From positions 1 to 64,000 of the forward strand of contig NZ_VSST01000004.1 in NCBI RefSeq assembly GCF_019402665.1: 64,000 nucleotides of DNA. Direction: 5' to 3'. Below, piece after piece: positions 32,144-40,973 of the stretch; positions within the stretch are counted from its first letter, which is position 1, and the number at the start of each line of letters is the position of its first letter. Under the pieces are notes generated by a model. It was not told the origin of the DNA, did not search any database, and saw nothing but the letters and a program-made list of their open reading frames with translations. A program made the position numbers and the translations under genes. The DNA comes from Bradyrhizobium canariense. GTDB taxonomy: Bacteria; Pseudomonadota; Alphaproteobacteria; Rhizobiales; Xanthobacteraceae.

Positions 32144-33961
32144 CTATGCCGTAGCGGCTTCCGCCATAAACTTCCGCCATCCACCATAAGCCGTGATATC
32201 TCGCGCCTCGCCCAGCACCTCGGGCTCGACGAGAAATCCCTTCACGCTGCGGCCATCCGCCAGCCGCACGGTGCCAATCGCCATCGGCGCGGGAATCGCG
32301 TTGACGAACTTGCCGAAGGCGGACGACGACAGCATCCAGATCTCCAGCTCGATCGACGCGCCCTTGCCGGTTTCGACGCGCAGCATGCCCGGCTTCGGCG
32401 GCGTGGTCTTCAATGCGTAGAGCTTGTAGTCCGCCGCGGTCCTGGTCGCCTCGATCAGCTGGCCGTTCAGCGCTTTCAACTCGCCGTTCAACGCCATGCC
32501 GGACAGATGCGCGCCGACCACGGCGATCGGAATCTCGTCGATGCCGCTTGCGGCAAGCGGCGCCAGCGCGGGTTGCGCCACGCCCTTTGCGCCAAGCGTC
32601 AGTTTGGTATCGGCATGGAACATGCGCCCGATGCTCGCGAGCAGCGCGTCGTGGCCGGTGGGCGCAAGGAGCGTGATGCCGAACGGGATGCCGTCGGCGC
32701 GCATCGCCGCCGGCAGCGCGAGACCGCAGAGGTCGAGCAGATTGACAAAATTGGTGTAGGTGCCGAGCCGGCTGTTGAGCTCGACCGGATTGGCCAGCAC
32801 CTGCGCGGTCGTATAGGCCGTCGGCGCCGTCGGCAGCACCAGCGCGTCGATATTGGTGAAGGTGCGCTCGGCGATCTTGCGCAGGCCCTGCAGGCGATAG
32901 AGCGCGGAGAAGGTCTCCGCCGCCGTTAACCGCGCACCGGCCGCGGTGATCTCGCGTGTCACCGGATGGATCGTATCCGGCGCGGAGGCGAGCAGGTCGC
33001 GGATCACGAGATAGCGCTCGGCGACCCACGGTCCTTCGTAGAGCAGCCGCGCCGTCTCGTAGAATGGCTCGAGGTCGAACTCGACGAGGGTTGCGCCAAG
33101 CGCGGTCCAGCGCTTCAACGCGTCAGCGTAAGCCGCTTCCGCCTTCTTGTCGCCGAAGAAGATCAGCTGTCCGCTGCGCGGCACGCCCAGGCGCAGGTTT
33201 GCCGGGAGCGGGGTGATCGCGCCAAGCGGCCGGTCGCGCGAGAACGGATCGGCCTGATCGGGACCCGCCATCACCGACAGTGCGAGCGCGGCGTCGTCGA
33301 CCGTCAAAGCGAACACCGAGATACAGTCCAGCGTCCGGCAGGCCGGCACCAGGCCAGCGGTCGAAATCATGCCGAGGCTCGGCTTCAGACCAACGATGTT
33401 GTTGAGCATCGCCGGCACGCGCCCGCTGCCGGCGGTGTCGGTGCCGAGCGACAGCGGCACCAGCCCGGCGCCGACGGCGGTAGCCGATCCCGAGCTCGAT
33501 CCGCCGGGAATGAGGTCCTCACGGATCGCGTTTCTGGGGATGCCATAGGGCGAGCGCACGCCGACAAGGCCGGTCGCGAACTGGTCGAGATTGGTCTTGC
33601 CGATGATGATCGCGCCGGCGGCGCGCAGCCGCGCAACCGCGGTCGAATCGTGTGTCGGGATGTACGAGAAGGCCGGGCACGCCGCGGTGGTCGGAAATCC
33701 CAGCGCGTCGATGTTGTCCTTCACCACCACCGGCACGCCATAGAGCGGCAGGCCGGCGGCCTCCTTGGTGGCGAGCTTCTCGGCTTCCGCGATCGCGTCG
33801 TTTTCGTCGCGCAGGCTGATGAAGACGGCGGGATCGTTGTGGTCGCGGATGCGCTGATAGGTGCGCGCGACCGTCTGCGCCGGCGTGAGCGTGCCCGCGC
33901 GGTGCGCGGCCACGATCGCGGCGATCGTTTCAGGCTGCTCAGCCCCCATTTCAGCCCTCAT
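32144..33961 (-). CDS. atzF: Allophanate hydrolase
   Basis: The 605-residue protein has an amidase-signature domain (residues 1-440) and the extra C-terminal domain typical of allophanate hydrolases (from about 455, with IPIAVVGAHLSGMALNGELK). Catalytic residues are Lys81 in GVPVVVKDNIDA, a cis-Ser in IPGGSSSGSATAV (about 155) and Ser179 in GTDTAGSGRVP. It splits allophanate into two CO2 and two ammonia. It is convergent with the operon encoding AtzGEH and GntR and completes the lower pathway. No urea carboxylase gene is seen beside it, which favours a carboxybiuret/biuret route over urea. The start may instead be the ATG at 33949. Confidence 0.9.
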   Translation of the reverse strand: MRAEMGAEQPETIAAIVAAHRAGTLTPAQTVARTYQRIRDHNDPAVFISLRDENDAIAEAEKLATKEAAGLPLYGVPVVVKDNIDALGFPTTAACPAFSYIPTHDSTAVARLRAAGAIIIGKTNLDQFATGLVGVRSPYGIPRNAIREDLIPGGSSSGSATAVGAGLVPLSLGTDTAGSGRVPAMLNNIVGLKPSLGMISTAGLVPACRTLDCISVFALTVDDAALALSVMAGPDQADPFSRDRPLGAITPLPANLRLGVPRSGQLIFFGDKKAEAAYADALKRWTALGATLVEFDLEPFYETARLLYEGPWVAERYLVIRDLLASAPDTIHPVTREITAAGARLTAAETFSALYRLQGLRKIAERTFTNIDALVLPTAPTAYTTAQVLANPVELNSRLGTYTNFVNLLDLCGLALPAAMRADGIPFGITLLAPTGHDALLASIGRMFHADTKLTLGAKGVAQPALAPLAASGIDEIPIAVVGAHLSGMALNGELKALNGQLIEATRTAADYKLYALKTTPPKPGMLRVETGKGASIELEIWMLSSSAFGKFVNAIPAPMAIGTVRLADGRSVKGFLVEPEVLGEARDITAYGGWRKFMAEAATA

Positions 33962-34256
33962 GGCGACAAACTCCGGCTACGTCTCTTCACCCGGATCGAA
34001 GCAAGCGATGTGCCATTGTGTACAGAATCCGGGCAGGACAAGTGCTGCGGATATTATCGATGGATCAGTGGCTTGTGGGATATTTCGAGCGCCGGCGGGC
34101 CTGCGTGTCAGCGCCCTGTTACGGGCATTTGCGCAAATAATGGGCAGCTCACCGAGCCCCGAGCTTGCGCCCCAACAATTGTCGTGGCCAACATGCTGGC
34201 CAACGCGGTCCCGACGAGGCTGCGGTCGGTCCCGGCTCCCGGGCGAGGAGGAAACC
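33962..34256. promoter_or_regulatory. Divergent promoter region of atzF and fcs
   Basis: Contains a perfect 12-base palindrome ATTTGCGCAAAT at 34127-34138, about 120 bases before the fcs start, as the most conspicuous operator candidate. The rest shows no repeat element and no small gene. Confidence 0.45.
34127..34138. promoter_or_regulatory. Palindrome ATTTGCGCAAAT, candidate MarR-type operator
   Basis: A perfect 12-base dyad upstream of the feruloyl-CoA synthetase gene. MarR-family proteins bind short palindromes of this kind, and a MarR gene lies at 36467. The link is inference. Confidence 0.45.
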
Positions 34257-36107
34257 ATGACAGCCGCCCCTCGCGGTGATGCTTCGAGCCTGTTCGCGAC
34301 ACCCAGAACCGTTGCCGAGCATCGCGCCGACGGCAGCATCGTGCTGCGCTCGCCCGAGCCGCTGCGCGATGGCGCGCGTTGCGTCGGCGACTGGCTGGAG
34401 CAATGGGCGCGGCAGAGGCCTGATACGATTTTCCTCGCGGAGCGCAGCAGTGCCGAAGCGCCATGGACCACCGTCACCTATGCGCAGGCGCTCCGGCAGG
34501 TGCGCGCGACAGCGTCCTGGATTCTGGCGCAAGGTCTCAGTCCGGAGCGCCCGCTCGCGATCCTCTCCGACAACAGCATCGATCATGCGTTGCTGGCATT
34601 GGCGGCCCAGCATGTCGGCGTGCCCTCGGCGGCGACCTCGCCGGCCTATTCGCTGATGTCCAAGGATTTCGACAAGCTCAAGAGCATGATCACGCTGCTT
34701 GAGCCCGCCGCGATCTATGTCTCCGCGACGAGGCCGTTTGCGGCGGCACTGGCCGCGATCAAGCCGCTGCATAGCGCGCAGATCATCAGCGGCAACGCGA
34801 GCGACGCCGATGCGCTCGCCTTTCGCACCGTTGCGGCGACGCCTGAAACGGCGGACGTCGCAAGAGCCTTCGCCGCTGTCACACCGGACACCATCGCAAA
34901 ATTCCTGTTCACCTCGGGCTCGACCGGCACGCCGAAAGCCGTGATCAACACCCAGCGCATGCTGACGTCGAGCCAGCAGGCCAAGGCGCAGACCTGGACG
35001 TTTCTCGAACAGGGGCGCGACGATCTCGTCATTCTCGACTGGCTGCCCTGGAGCCACACCTTCGGCGCCAACCACAATTTCAATCTCGTGCTGCGCAATG
35101 GCGGCTCGCTCTATATCGACGGCGGCAAGCCGGCGCCCGGTCTGTTTGCGATGTCACTCGCCAATCTCAGAAGCGTGATGCCGACGGTCTATTTCAACGT
35201 GCCGCGCGGCTTCGATATGCTGATCGCGGCGCTGCGCGGCGACGGGGAACTGTGTCGCCGCTTCTTCAGCGAGGTGAAATTCGCGTTCTACGCCGGTGCC
35301 GCGTTGCCGCAGAATCTCTGGGACGCGCTCGAAGAACTCTCCGTCAAGACTGTTGGCCGCGCGATGCCGATGGTCTCGGCCTGGGGCTCGACCGAGACCT
35401 CGCCGCTGGCCACCGACTGCCATTTCCTCGCGGAACGCTCGGGCAACATCGGCGTGCCTATCCCCGGCACCGAATTGAAGCTCGTCACCTCGGGCGACAA
35501 GCTGGAGGTGCGCGTGCGCGGCCCCAACGTCACGCCGGGCTATTGGAAAGCGCCGGAGCTGACCAGGCAGGCGTTCGACGACGAGGGATTTTATCTCATC
35601 GGTGACGCCGTGAAGTTCGCCGATGCGAAGCGGCCCGAGCGCGGCCTGTTCTTCGACGGTCGCGTCGCGGAGGATTTCAAACTCAATTCCGGCACCTGGG
35701 TCAGCGTCGGCACGCTGCGCCTCGCCGGCATCGCCGCGCTGGCGCCGCTCGCGCAGGATATCGTCATCACCGGCCATGGCGGCGACGAGGTGCGCTTCCT
35801 GGTGTTTCCGAACATCGCTGCGTGCCGCGCGCATGCCGGCCTGCCTGAGACCGCAGGCGTCAACGACGTGCTTGCGCATGACAAGGTCAGAGCCGCGATC
35901 GCGCAGGGTCTGGCGAAGCTCAAGCAACACGGCGCCAACTCCTCCGGCCACGCCACGCGTGCCCTGCTGCTCGACGAGCCGCCGTCGGTGGACGGCGGCG
36001 AGATCACCGACAAGGGCTACATCAATCAGCGCGCGGTGCTGACGCGGCGTGCCGATGCGGTGGCGCGGTTGGATGACGCTGCGCCAGGCGAGTGGATCGG
36101 TCTGTAG
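34257..36107 (+). CDS. fcs: Feruloyl-CoA synthetase
   Basis: The 616-residue protein is an adenylate-forming CoA ligase of the feruloyl-CoA synthetase type: the P-loop FTSGSTGTPKAVINTQ, LDWLPWSHTFGANHNFN, YFNVPRGFDML, SAWGSTETSPLATDCHF and C-terminal GGEITDKGYINQRAVL with the catalytic Lys. The enzyme activates ferulate, p-coumarate or caffeate with ATP and CoA, the first step of phenylpropanoid side-chain removal. The ATG at 34257 follows GAGGAGGAAA; the open frame reaching up to 33861 is not homologous. The hydratase-lyase and vanillin dehydrogenase expected downstream are not beside it in this window. Confidence 0.87.
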   Translation: MTAAPRGDASSLFATPRTVAEHRADGSIVLRSPEPLRDGARCVGDWLEQWARQRPDTIFLAERSSAEAPWTTVTYAQALRQVRATASWILAQGLSPERPLAILSDNSIDHALLALAAQHVGVPSAATSPAYSLMSKDFDKLKSMITLLEPAAIYVSATRPFAAALAAIKPLHSAQIISGNASDADALAFRTVAATPETADVARAFAAVTPDTIAKFLFTSGSTGTPKAVINTQRMLTSSQQAKAQTWTFLEQGRDDLVILDWLPWSHTFGANHNFNLVLRNGGSLYIDGGKPAPGLFAMSLANLRSVMPTVYFNVPRGFDMLIAALRGDGELCRRFFSEVKFAFYAGAALPQNLWDALEELSVKTVGRAMPMVSAWGSTETSPLATDCHFLAERSGNIGVPIPGTELKLVTSGDKLEVRVRGPNVTPGYWKAPELTRQAFDDEGFYLIGDAVKFADAKRPERGLFFDGRVAEDFKLNSGTWVSVGTLRLAGIAALAPLAQDIVITGHGGDEVRFLVFPNIAACRAHAGLPETAGVNDVLAHDKVRAAIAQGLAKLKQHGANSSGHATRALLLDEPPSVDGGEITDKGYINQRAVLTRRADAVARLDDAAPGEWIGL

Positions 36108-36466
36108 CGCTTGGGCCCGTGCCCCGGAAGCAGCGCAGCACCCAGTGATGCGCTGCAGAGCCGGGCCTATCTCGTTTGTGCGCGCGGTCGCGTGGATCCC
36201 GGCTCTGCGCAGCAGCGCTTCACGCTGCAGCGCGTCCGGAACACGAGAGCGGGGCAAAGAAAAAGGCCAGCCAACCTGCCGCATTATCCTGCATGATTCT
36301 TTTGTTGCCTAAGCAACTAGTTTGTGCGAACCGTTCCAGACTAGGATGACGGCGGGAGAACCGCCGCGTCGGATCGGAGGAAGCTATGCTCGGCAGAGAG
36401 GGTACCGCCGGCGAACGACGGTGCATGCCCGGACATGACAGGGCTCAGCGCTCGCTGCGTGGTTCG
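36108..36466. other. Convergent gap with a repeat and an orphan operator/start signal
   Basis: Bases 36113-36245 form a palindromic repeat (CCCGTGCCCCGGAAGCAGCG and CGCGTCCGGAACACG ends). From 36295 the sequence changes: a dyad GTTGC-N4-GCAAC at 36304-36317 is followed by a strong ribosome site, GGATCGGAGGAAGCT, directly before an ATG at 36386. The frame from that ATG runs antisense through the MarR gene and has no recognisable product. Confidence 0.5.
36304..36317. promoter_or_regulatory. Dyad GTTGC-N4-GCAAC, candidate MarR-type operator
   Basis: GTTGCCTAAGCAAC lies in the gap between the fcs and marR genes, which converge on it, about 70 bases ahead of the orphan ribosome-binding site at 36371-36385. 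Confidence 0.45.
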
Positions 36467-36973
36467 TCAGGTCTCGGTGCTGCCGGTGACCGCGCCGAGA
36501 TTTTCGTGCAGACGGCGCAACAGGTCGATCAGCACCTCGCGCTCGTCTTTGTCCAGGCAGGACAACAGGCGCCGTTCGCGCTCGAATGCCGCGACGATCA
36601 CCTTGTCATGGATGGCGCGGCCCTTCGCCGTCAGCGAGATCGAGTGGGTGCGCCCATCGTTGGGATCGGTGCGGATCGAGATCAGGCCCCGCTTTTCCAG
36701 ACCGGCCAGCGTTCGGCTCACCGGGCCCTTGTCGAAACCGATGACGTGGCAGATGCGCGACGCCGGAATGCCGGGCTCGATCGCCAGCAGCGACATGATC
36801 CGCCATTCCGTGACGTTGACGCCGAACTGCCGCTGATAGAACGCCGTGGCGCTGTTCGAGAGCTTGTTGGCGATGAAGGTGATGAACGCGGGGACGTAGC
36901 GGTCGAGATCGAGCGTCGGTCCCGTATCGGCGGGCGCAGGTTTCTGGCGGGCTCTGGTCGAAGACGGCGGCAT
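36467..36973 (-). CDS. MarR-family transcriptional regulator
   Basis: The 168-residue protein has a winged helix-turn-helix flanked by dimerisation helices: FITFIANKLSNSATAFYQRQ, EWRIMSLLAIEPGIPASRIC, GFDKGPVSRTLAGLEKRGLI and the wing DPNDGRTHSISLTAKGR. Such regulators usually repress aromatic-acid genes and release DNA when a CoA thioester or the free acid binds. It lies between fcs and a CYP199A-type P450 gene and is divergent from the latter with an 84-base promoter gap containing AAGGG...CCCTT. Its likely targets are these neighbours. Confidence 0.9.
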   Translation of the reverse strand: MPPSSTRARQKPAPADTGPTLDLDRYVPAFITFIANKLSNSATAFYQRQFGVNVTEWRIMSLLAIEPGIPASRICHVIGFDKGPVSRTLAGLEKRGLISIRTDPNDGRTHSISLTAKGRAIHDKVIVAAFERERRLLSCLDKDEREVLIDLLRRLHENLGAVTGSTET

Positions 36974-37057
36974 ATCGGGATTCTGTCTCGCGGCGTGTCC
37001 GAAAGACCTAAGGGTAAGCGCCGCCCTTGCACAAGATCAAAATAAGTGAGGACTTCC

Positions 37058-38278
37058 ATGAGCGCTTCCAGCTCCCCGGAAATCAACGGTTCGTCGGCCG
37101 TCCCGCATCTCGACGTCGATCCTTTCGCGATGGATTTTTTCGCCGATCCCTATCCCACGCATGAGCTGCTGCGGGAGGCGGGACCTGTCGTCTATCTCGA
37201 CAAGTGGAACGTCTATGGCGTCGCGCGCTATGCCGAGGTCCATGCCGTGCTGAATGATCCCGCGACCTTCTGCTCCAGCCGCGGCGTCGGCCTGTCCGAC
37301 TTCAAGAAGGAGACGCCGTGGCGGCCGCCGAGCCTGATCCTCGAAGCCGATCCTCCCGCGCACACCCGTACCCGCGCCGTGCTCTCAAAGGTGCTGTCGC
37401 CGACGGTGATGAAGGGGCTCCGCGACCGCTTTGCCGCGGTAGCGGAACAGCGTGTGGACGCGCTGCTGGAGAAGCGCAGCTTCGATGCCATCACGGACCT
37501 CGCCGAGGCCTATCCGCTGTCGATCTTCCCGGATGCGCTCGGGCTGAAGCCGGAGGGGCGCGAGAATCTCATTCCCTATGCCAGTGTCGTGTTCAACGCC
37601 TTCGGCCCGCCGAACCAGTTGCGCCAGGAAGCGATCGCGCGCTCGGCGCCGCACCAGGCCTACGTCACCGAGCAGTGCCAGCGGGACAACCTCACGCCCG
37701 GCGGCATCGGCGCCTGCATCCACGCCCATGTCGACGAGGGTGCCATCACCGCCACCGAAGCGCCGCTGCTGGTGCGTTCGCTGCTGTCGGCGGGCCTCGA
37801 CACCACGGTCAACGGCATCGGTGCTGCGGTGTATTGCCTGGCGCGCTTTCCGGAGCAGTGGCAGCGCCTGCGTGGCGATCCCACCCTGGCGCGCAACGCT
37901 TTCGAGGAGGCCGTTCGTTTTGAAAGCCCGGTGCAGACCTTCTTCCGCACGACAACGCGCGAGGTCGAACTGTCAGGCGCGACCATCGGTGAGGGCGAGA
38001 AGGTGTTGATGTTCCTGGCGGCTGCCAATCGCGATCCGCGGCGCTGGGACAAGCCTGACAGCTACGACATCACCCGCCGCACGTCCGGCCATGTTGGCTA
38101 TGGCTCAGGTATTCACATGTGCGTCGGCCAGCTGGTCGCGCGGCTGGAAGGCGAGACAATGCTCGCGGCGCTGGCCCGACGGATCGCAAAAATCGAGATC
38201 ACGGGCGAGCCAAAGCGCCGCTTCAACAACACGCTGCGCGGGCTCGACAGCCTGCCCGTGAGCATCACGCCGGCCTGA
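37058..38278 (+). CDS. CYP199A: Cytochrome P450, CYP199A family
   Basis: The 406-residue P450 has the oxygen-activation motif AGLDTT (Asp248, Thr249), the ExxR-type region in NAFEEAVRFESPVQTFFR, and the haem loop GYGSGIHMCVGQLVARLEGE with Cys355 as the ligand. The N-terminal half, with HLDVDPFAMDFFADPYP and YLDKWNVYGVARYAEV, is that of CYP199A2/A4 of Rhodopseudomonas palustris, which oxidise para-substituted benzoates such as 4-methoxybenzoate (O-demethylation). It needs a ferredoxin and reductase, which are not seen nearby. The ATG at 37058 follows GTGAGGA. A binding-protein gene follows 44 bases later. Confidence 0.9.
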   Translation: MSASSSPEINGSSAVPHLDVDPFAMDFFADPYPTHELLREAGPVVYLDKWNVYGVARYAEVHAVLNDPATFCSSRGVGLSDFKKETPWRPPSLILEADPPAHTRTRAVLSKVLSPTVMKGLRDRFAAVAEQRVDALLEKRSFDAITDLAEAYPLSIFPDALGLKPEGRENLIPYASVVFNAFGPPNQLRQEAIARSAPHQAYVTEQCQRDNLTPGGIGACIHAHVDEGAITATEAPLLVRSLLSAGLDTTVNGIGAAVYCLARFPEQWQRLRGDPTLARNAFEEAVRFESPVQTFFRTTTREVELSGATIGEGEKVLMFLAAANRDPRRWDKPDSYDITRRTSGHVGYGSGIHMCVGQLVARLEGETMLAALARRIAKIEITGEPKRRFNNTLRGLDSLPVSITPA

Positions 38279-38322
38279 CGCGACCGGCATCGAAAACAAC
38301 AAATACGACAGGGGAGGGAACA

Positions 38323-39534
38323 ATGAAGAACTTGAAGTGGACGCTTGCGCTGGCCGCGAGCCTGATTGGCGGCGCGGCAAATGCCGAGATTTCGGACAAC
38401 GTCGTGCGTGTCGGCGTGCTCAACGACATCTCCGGCATCTTCCAGGACACCAACGGCATGGGCTCGGTCGAGGCCGCGCGCATGGCCGCCGAGGATTTCA
38501 ACGGCGGCGGAAAAGGCATCAAGGTCGACATCGTCTATGCCGATCACCAGAACAAGGCCGATGTCGGCAACGCCATCGCGCGCAAATGGCTCGATGTCGA
38601 GGGTGTCGACGCCATCGTCGACGTGCCGAACTCGGCCGTCGGTCTCTCCATCAACACGCTGCTGCGCGACAGCCGCATGACGTTTCTTGCGTCGTCCACC
38701 GCGAGCTCCGATCTCACCGGCAAGGCCTGCTCGCCCAACACCATCCAGTGGGTCAACGACGCCTGGGCCACCGGCAACACCACGGCGGCGGCGATGATGT
38801 CGCGCGGCGGCAAGGAGTGGTATTTTCTCACGGTCGACTACGCACTCGGCAAGGGCATCGAGGCGGAAGCCCAGAAATACATCGAAGCGCATGGCGGCAA
38901 GGTGTTGGGCTCCAGCAAGCACCCGCTCGGCACCTCCGACTTTGCCTCCTTCCTGTTGCAGGCGCAGGGCTCGAAGGCGCAGGTGATCGGGCTCGCCAAT
39001 GCCGGCGGCGACACCATCAACGCGGTAAAGCAGGCCGCTGAGTTCGGGATCCAGCAGGGCGGACAAAAGCTCGTCGCCTTCCTGCTCTTCATCAACGACG
39101 TCCACGGCATGGGCATCAAGGTCGCGCAAGGGCTCCAGCTCATGGAAGCGTTCTATTGGGACATGAACGACGACACCCGCGCCTTCGCCAAGCGCTTCGC
39201 GGCGCGGCCCGGTATGAACGGCAAGATGCCGAGCGGTAACCAGGCGGGAGTTTATGCCTCCACGCTCGCTTATCTCAACGCGGTCGCCGCGACCGGCAGC
39301 GACAACGCCAAGGACGCCGTGCCCGAGATGAAGAAGTTTAGGGGTAAGGACAAGCTGTTCGGCGACACCACGATCCGCCAGGACGGCCGCGTCGTGCATC
39401 CGATGTATCTGTTCGAGGTGAAGAAGCCGGAGGAATCGAAATATCCGTACGACTATTACAAGCTGGTCTCGACGATCTCTGCGGAGCAGGCGTTTCGACC
39501 GTTGGCGGAAGGTGGGTGCGGGTTGGTGAAGTAG
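38323..39534 (+). CDS. Branched-chain/aromatic-type ABC substrate-binding protein
   Basis: The 403-residue protein has a signal peptide (MKNLKWTLALAASLIGGAANA) and the type-I Leu/Ile/Val-binding fold: VRVGVLNDISGIFQDTNGMG, VYADHQNKADVGNAIARKW, TFLASSTASSDLTGKACSPN, EWYFLTVDYALGKGIEAEAQ. Proteins of this group, including CouP of Rhodopseudomonas, bind aromatic acids such as p-coumarate. It follows the P450 gene closely, so a methoxylated or hydroxylated aromatic acid is the likely ligand. No permease genes follow; the four-gene importer at 53813-57152, which lacks a binding protein, is a possible partner. Confidence 0.88.
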   Translation: MKNLKWTLALAASLIGGAANAEISDNVVRVGVLNDISGIFQDTNGMGSVEAARMAAEDFNGGGKGIKVDIVYADHQNKADVGNAIARKWLDVEGVDAIVDVPNSAVGLSINTLLRDSRMTFLASSTASSDLTGKACSPNTIQWVNDAWATGNTTAAAMMSRGGKEWYFLTVDYALGKGIEAEAQKYIEAHGGKVLGSSKHPLGTSDFASFLLQAQGSKAQVIGLANAGGDTINAVKQAAEFGIQQGGQKLVAFLLFINDVHGMGIKVAQGLQLMEAFYWDMNDDTRAFAKRFAARPGMNGKMPSGNQAGVYASTLAYLNAVAATGSDNAKDAVPEMKKFRGKDKLFGDTTIRQDGRVVHPMYLFEVKKPEESKYPYDYYKLVSTISAEQAFRPLAEGGCGLVK

Positions 39535-39558
39535 TGATGTAGCCGCGAGCGCCGCTGC

Positions 39559-39703
39559 ACCCTCTCCATCTGTGGGAGAGGGTGGCTTCGCAAAGCGAAG
39601 CCGGGTGAGGGGTTCTCTCCGCGAGTCATTCTCTTTCGAGCGCGCTGAGACAGACCCCTCATCCGGCGCTTCGCGCCACCTTTTCCCGCAAGGGGAGAAG
39701 GAA
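39559..39703. repeat. Palindromic intergenic repeat, family B
   Basis: Starts ACCCTCTCCATCTGTGGGAG and ends TTCCCGCAAGGGGAGAAGGA, with mirrored GAAGCCGGGTGAGGGGTTCT and CCCCTCATCCGGCGCTTCG. A closely related element is at 51177-51385. It lies between convergent genes. Confidence 0.85.
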
Positions 39704-39710
39704 GAAAAAG

Positions 39711-40973
39711 CTACACCACCTTGCTGCTTCCCTGCGTAATCAGCCGCGCGGCGCGCTGGTCGCGGGCGTAGATCCAGAGCCAGCTCAGGGCGACGCTGAG
39801 GCGGTGGCGCAAGCCGATCAGGAAGTAGATGTGGGCGATGCCCCAGATCCACCACGCGATGGTGCCGCGCAGCTTGATGCGGCCGAAGTCGATCACCGCC
39901 AGCCGCTTGCCGATCTGCGCGAGGCTGCCGGAGTGTTTGTAGCGGAACGGCCCGGTCGGCTCCTGGCGCAGCCGGGCCTTGATGGTCTCGGCCACGTGAC
40001 GGCCCTGCTGCTTGGCGGCCGGCGCGATGCCGGGCACCGGCTTGCCGTCCCAGGCGTTGATCAAAACGGTGTCGCCGATCGCAAAGATTTCTGGATGACC
40101 GGGGATGGTGAGATCGGCTTCCACTTGGACGCGTCCGGCGCGATCGGCCGGTGCGCCCAGCCATTCCGCGGCGGGCGAGGCACGGACGCCGGCGGCCCAG
40201 ATCTTTGTTTTGGCATCGAGCCGCTCGCCGCCGAACACCACGCCGTCGCGGTCGATCTCGGTGACGGCCTGTCCCAGCACGACCTCCACGCCGATCTTCT
40301 CCAGCGAGGCCTGGGCATAGGCCGAGAGATCATCTGGAAAGCCTGCCAGCACGCGCGGGCCGGCCTCGATCAGCACCACGCGCGCCTTGTTGGTGTCGAT
40401 GTTGCGGAAGTCGGCTGGCAGCGTGTGATGCGCCATCTCCGCGATGGTGCCGGCGAGCTCGACGCCGGTGGGGCCGGCGCCGACGATGACGAAAGTCAGC
40501 CGTGCCGCGCGTTTGGCCGGATCGGTCTCGCGCTCGGCGCGCTCGAACGCCACCAGGATATGACGGCGCAAGGTGGTCGCGTCCTCCAGCGTCTTCAGGC
40601 CGGGCGCGAACTGCTCCCATTCGTCGTGGCCGAAATAAGCGTGCCGGGCGCCAGTGGCGAGCACCAGCGTGTCGTACGGCACCTCGCTGCCATCGTCGAT
40701 CAGCACGCAGCGCCTGTCGGCATCCACCCCGCTGACGGCCGCAAACAGCGTCGTCACGTCGCGCCGGTCGCGCATCAGATGCCGGACCGGCCAGGCGATC
40801 TCGCTGGTCGCGAGCGAGGCGGTCGCGACCTGGTAGAGCAGCGGCTGGAACAAATGATGGTTGCGGCGGTCGATCAGCGTGATCTCGACCGGGCTGCCGG
40901 CGAGCCGGTAGGTCGTCTCCAGCCCGCCGAAGCCGGCTCCGACAATGACGACGCGGTGCGGTGTCGTGGTCAT
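39711..40973 (-). CDS. ndh: Type II NADH dehydrogenase (NDH-2)
   Basis: The 420-residue flavoprotein has two Rossmann motifs, RVVIVGAGFGGLETTYRL for FAD at the N-terminus and LTFVIVGAGPTGVELAGTI for NADH near residue 160, plus IFAIGDTVLINAWDGKPVPG for FAD binding. A C-terminal hydrophobic segment (GTIAWWIWGIAHIYFLIGLR) is the membrane anchor. It oxidises NADH and reduces quinone without pumping protons. It is divergent from a Liv-type binding-protein gene, with a 307-base gap between. It is probably not functionally tied to the aromatic genes. Confidence 0.9.
   Translation of the reverse strand: MTTTPHRVVIVGAGFGGLETTYRLAGSPVEITLIDRRNHHLFQPLLYQVATASLATSEIAWPVRHLMRDRRDVTTLFAAVSGVDADRRCVLIDDGSEVPYDTLVLATGARHAYFGHDEWEQFAPGLKTLEDATTLRRHILVAFERAERETDPAKRAARLTFVIVGAGPTGVELAGTIAEMAHHTLPADFRNIDTNKARVVLIEAGPRVLAGFPDDLSAYAQASLEKIGVEVVLGQAVTEIDRDGVVFGGERLDAKTKIWAAGVRASPAAEWLGAPADRAGRVQVEADLTIPGHPEIFAIGDTVLINAWDGKPVPGIAPAAKQQGRHVAETIKARLRQEPTGPFRYKHSGSLAQIGKRLAVIDFGRIKLRGTIAWWIWGIAHIYFLIGLRHRLSVALSWLWIYARDQRAARLITQGSSKVV

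Noticed and set aside
33861..34256. Upstream extension of feruloyl-CoA synthetase
   Set aside because: It overlaps the 5' end of the divergent atzF gene and has no similarity to the family; the ATG at 34257 has a strong ribosome site.
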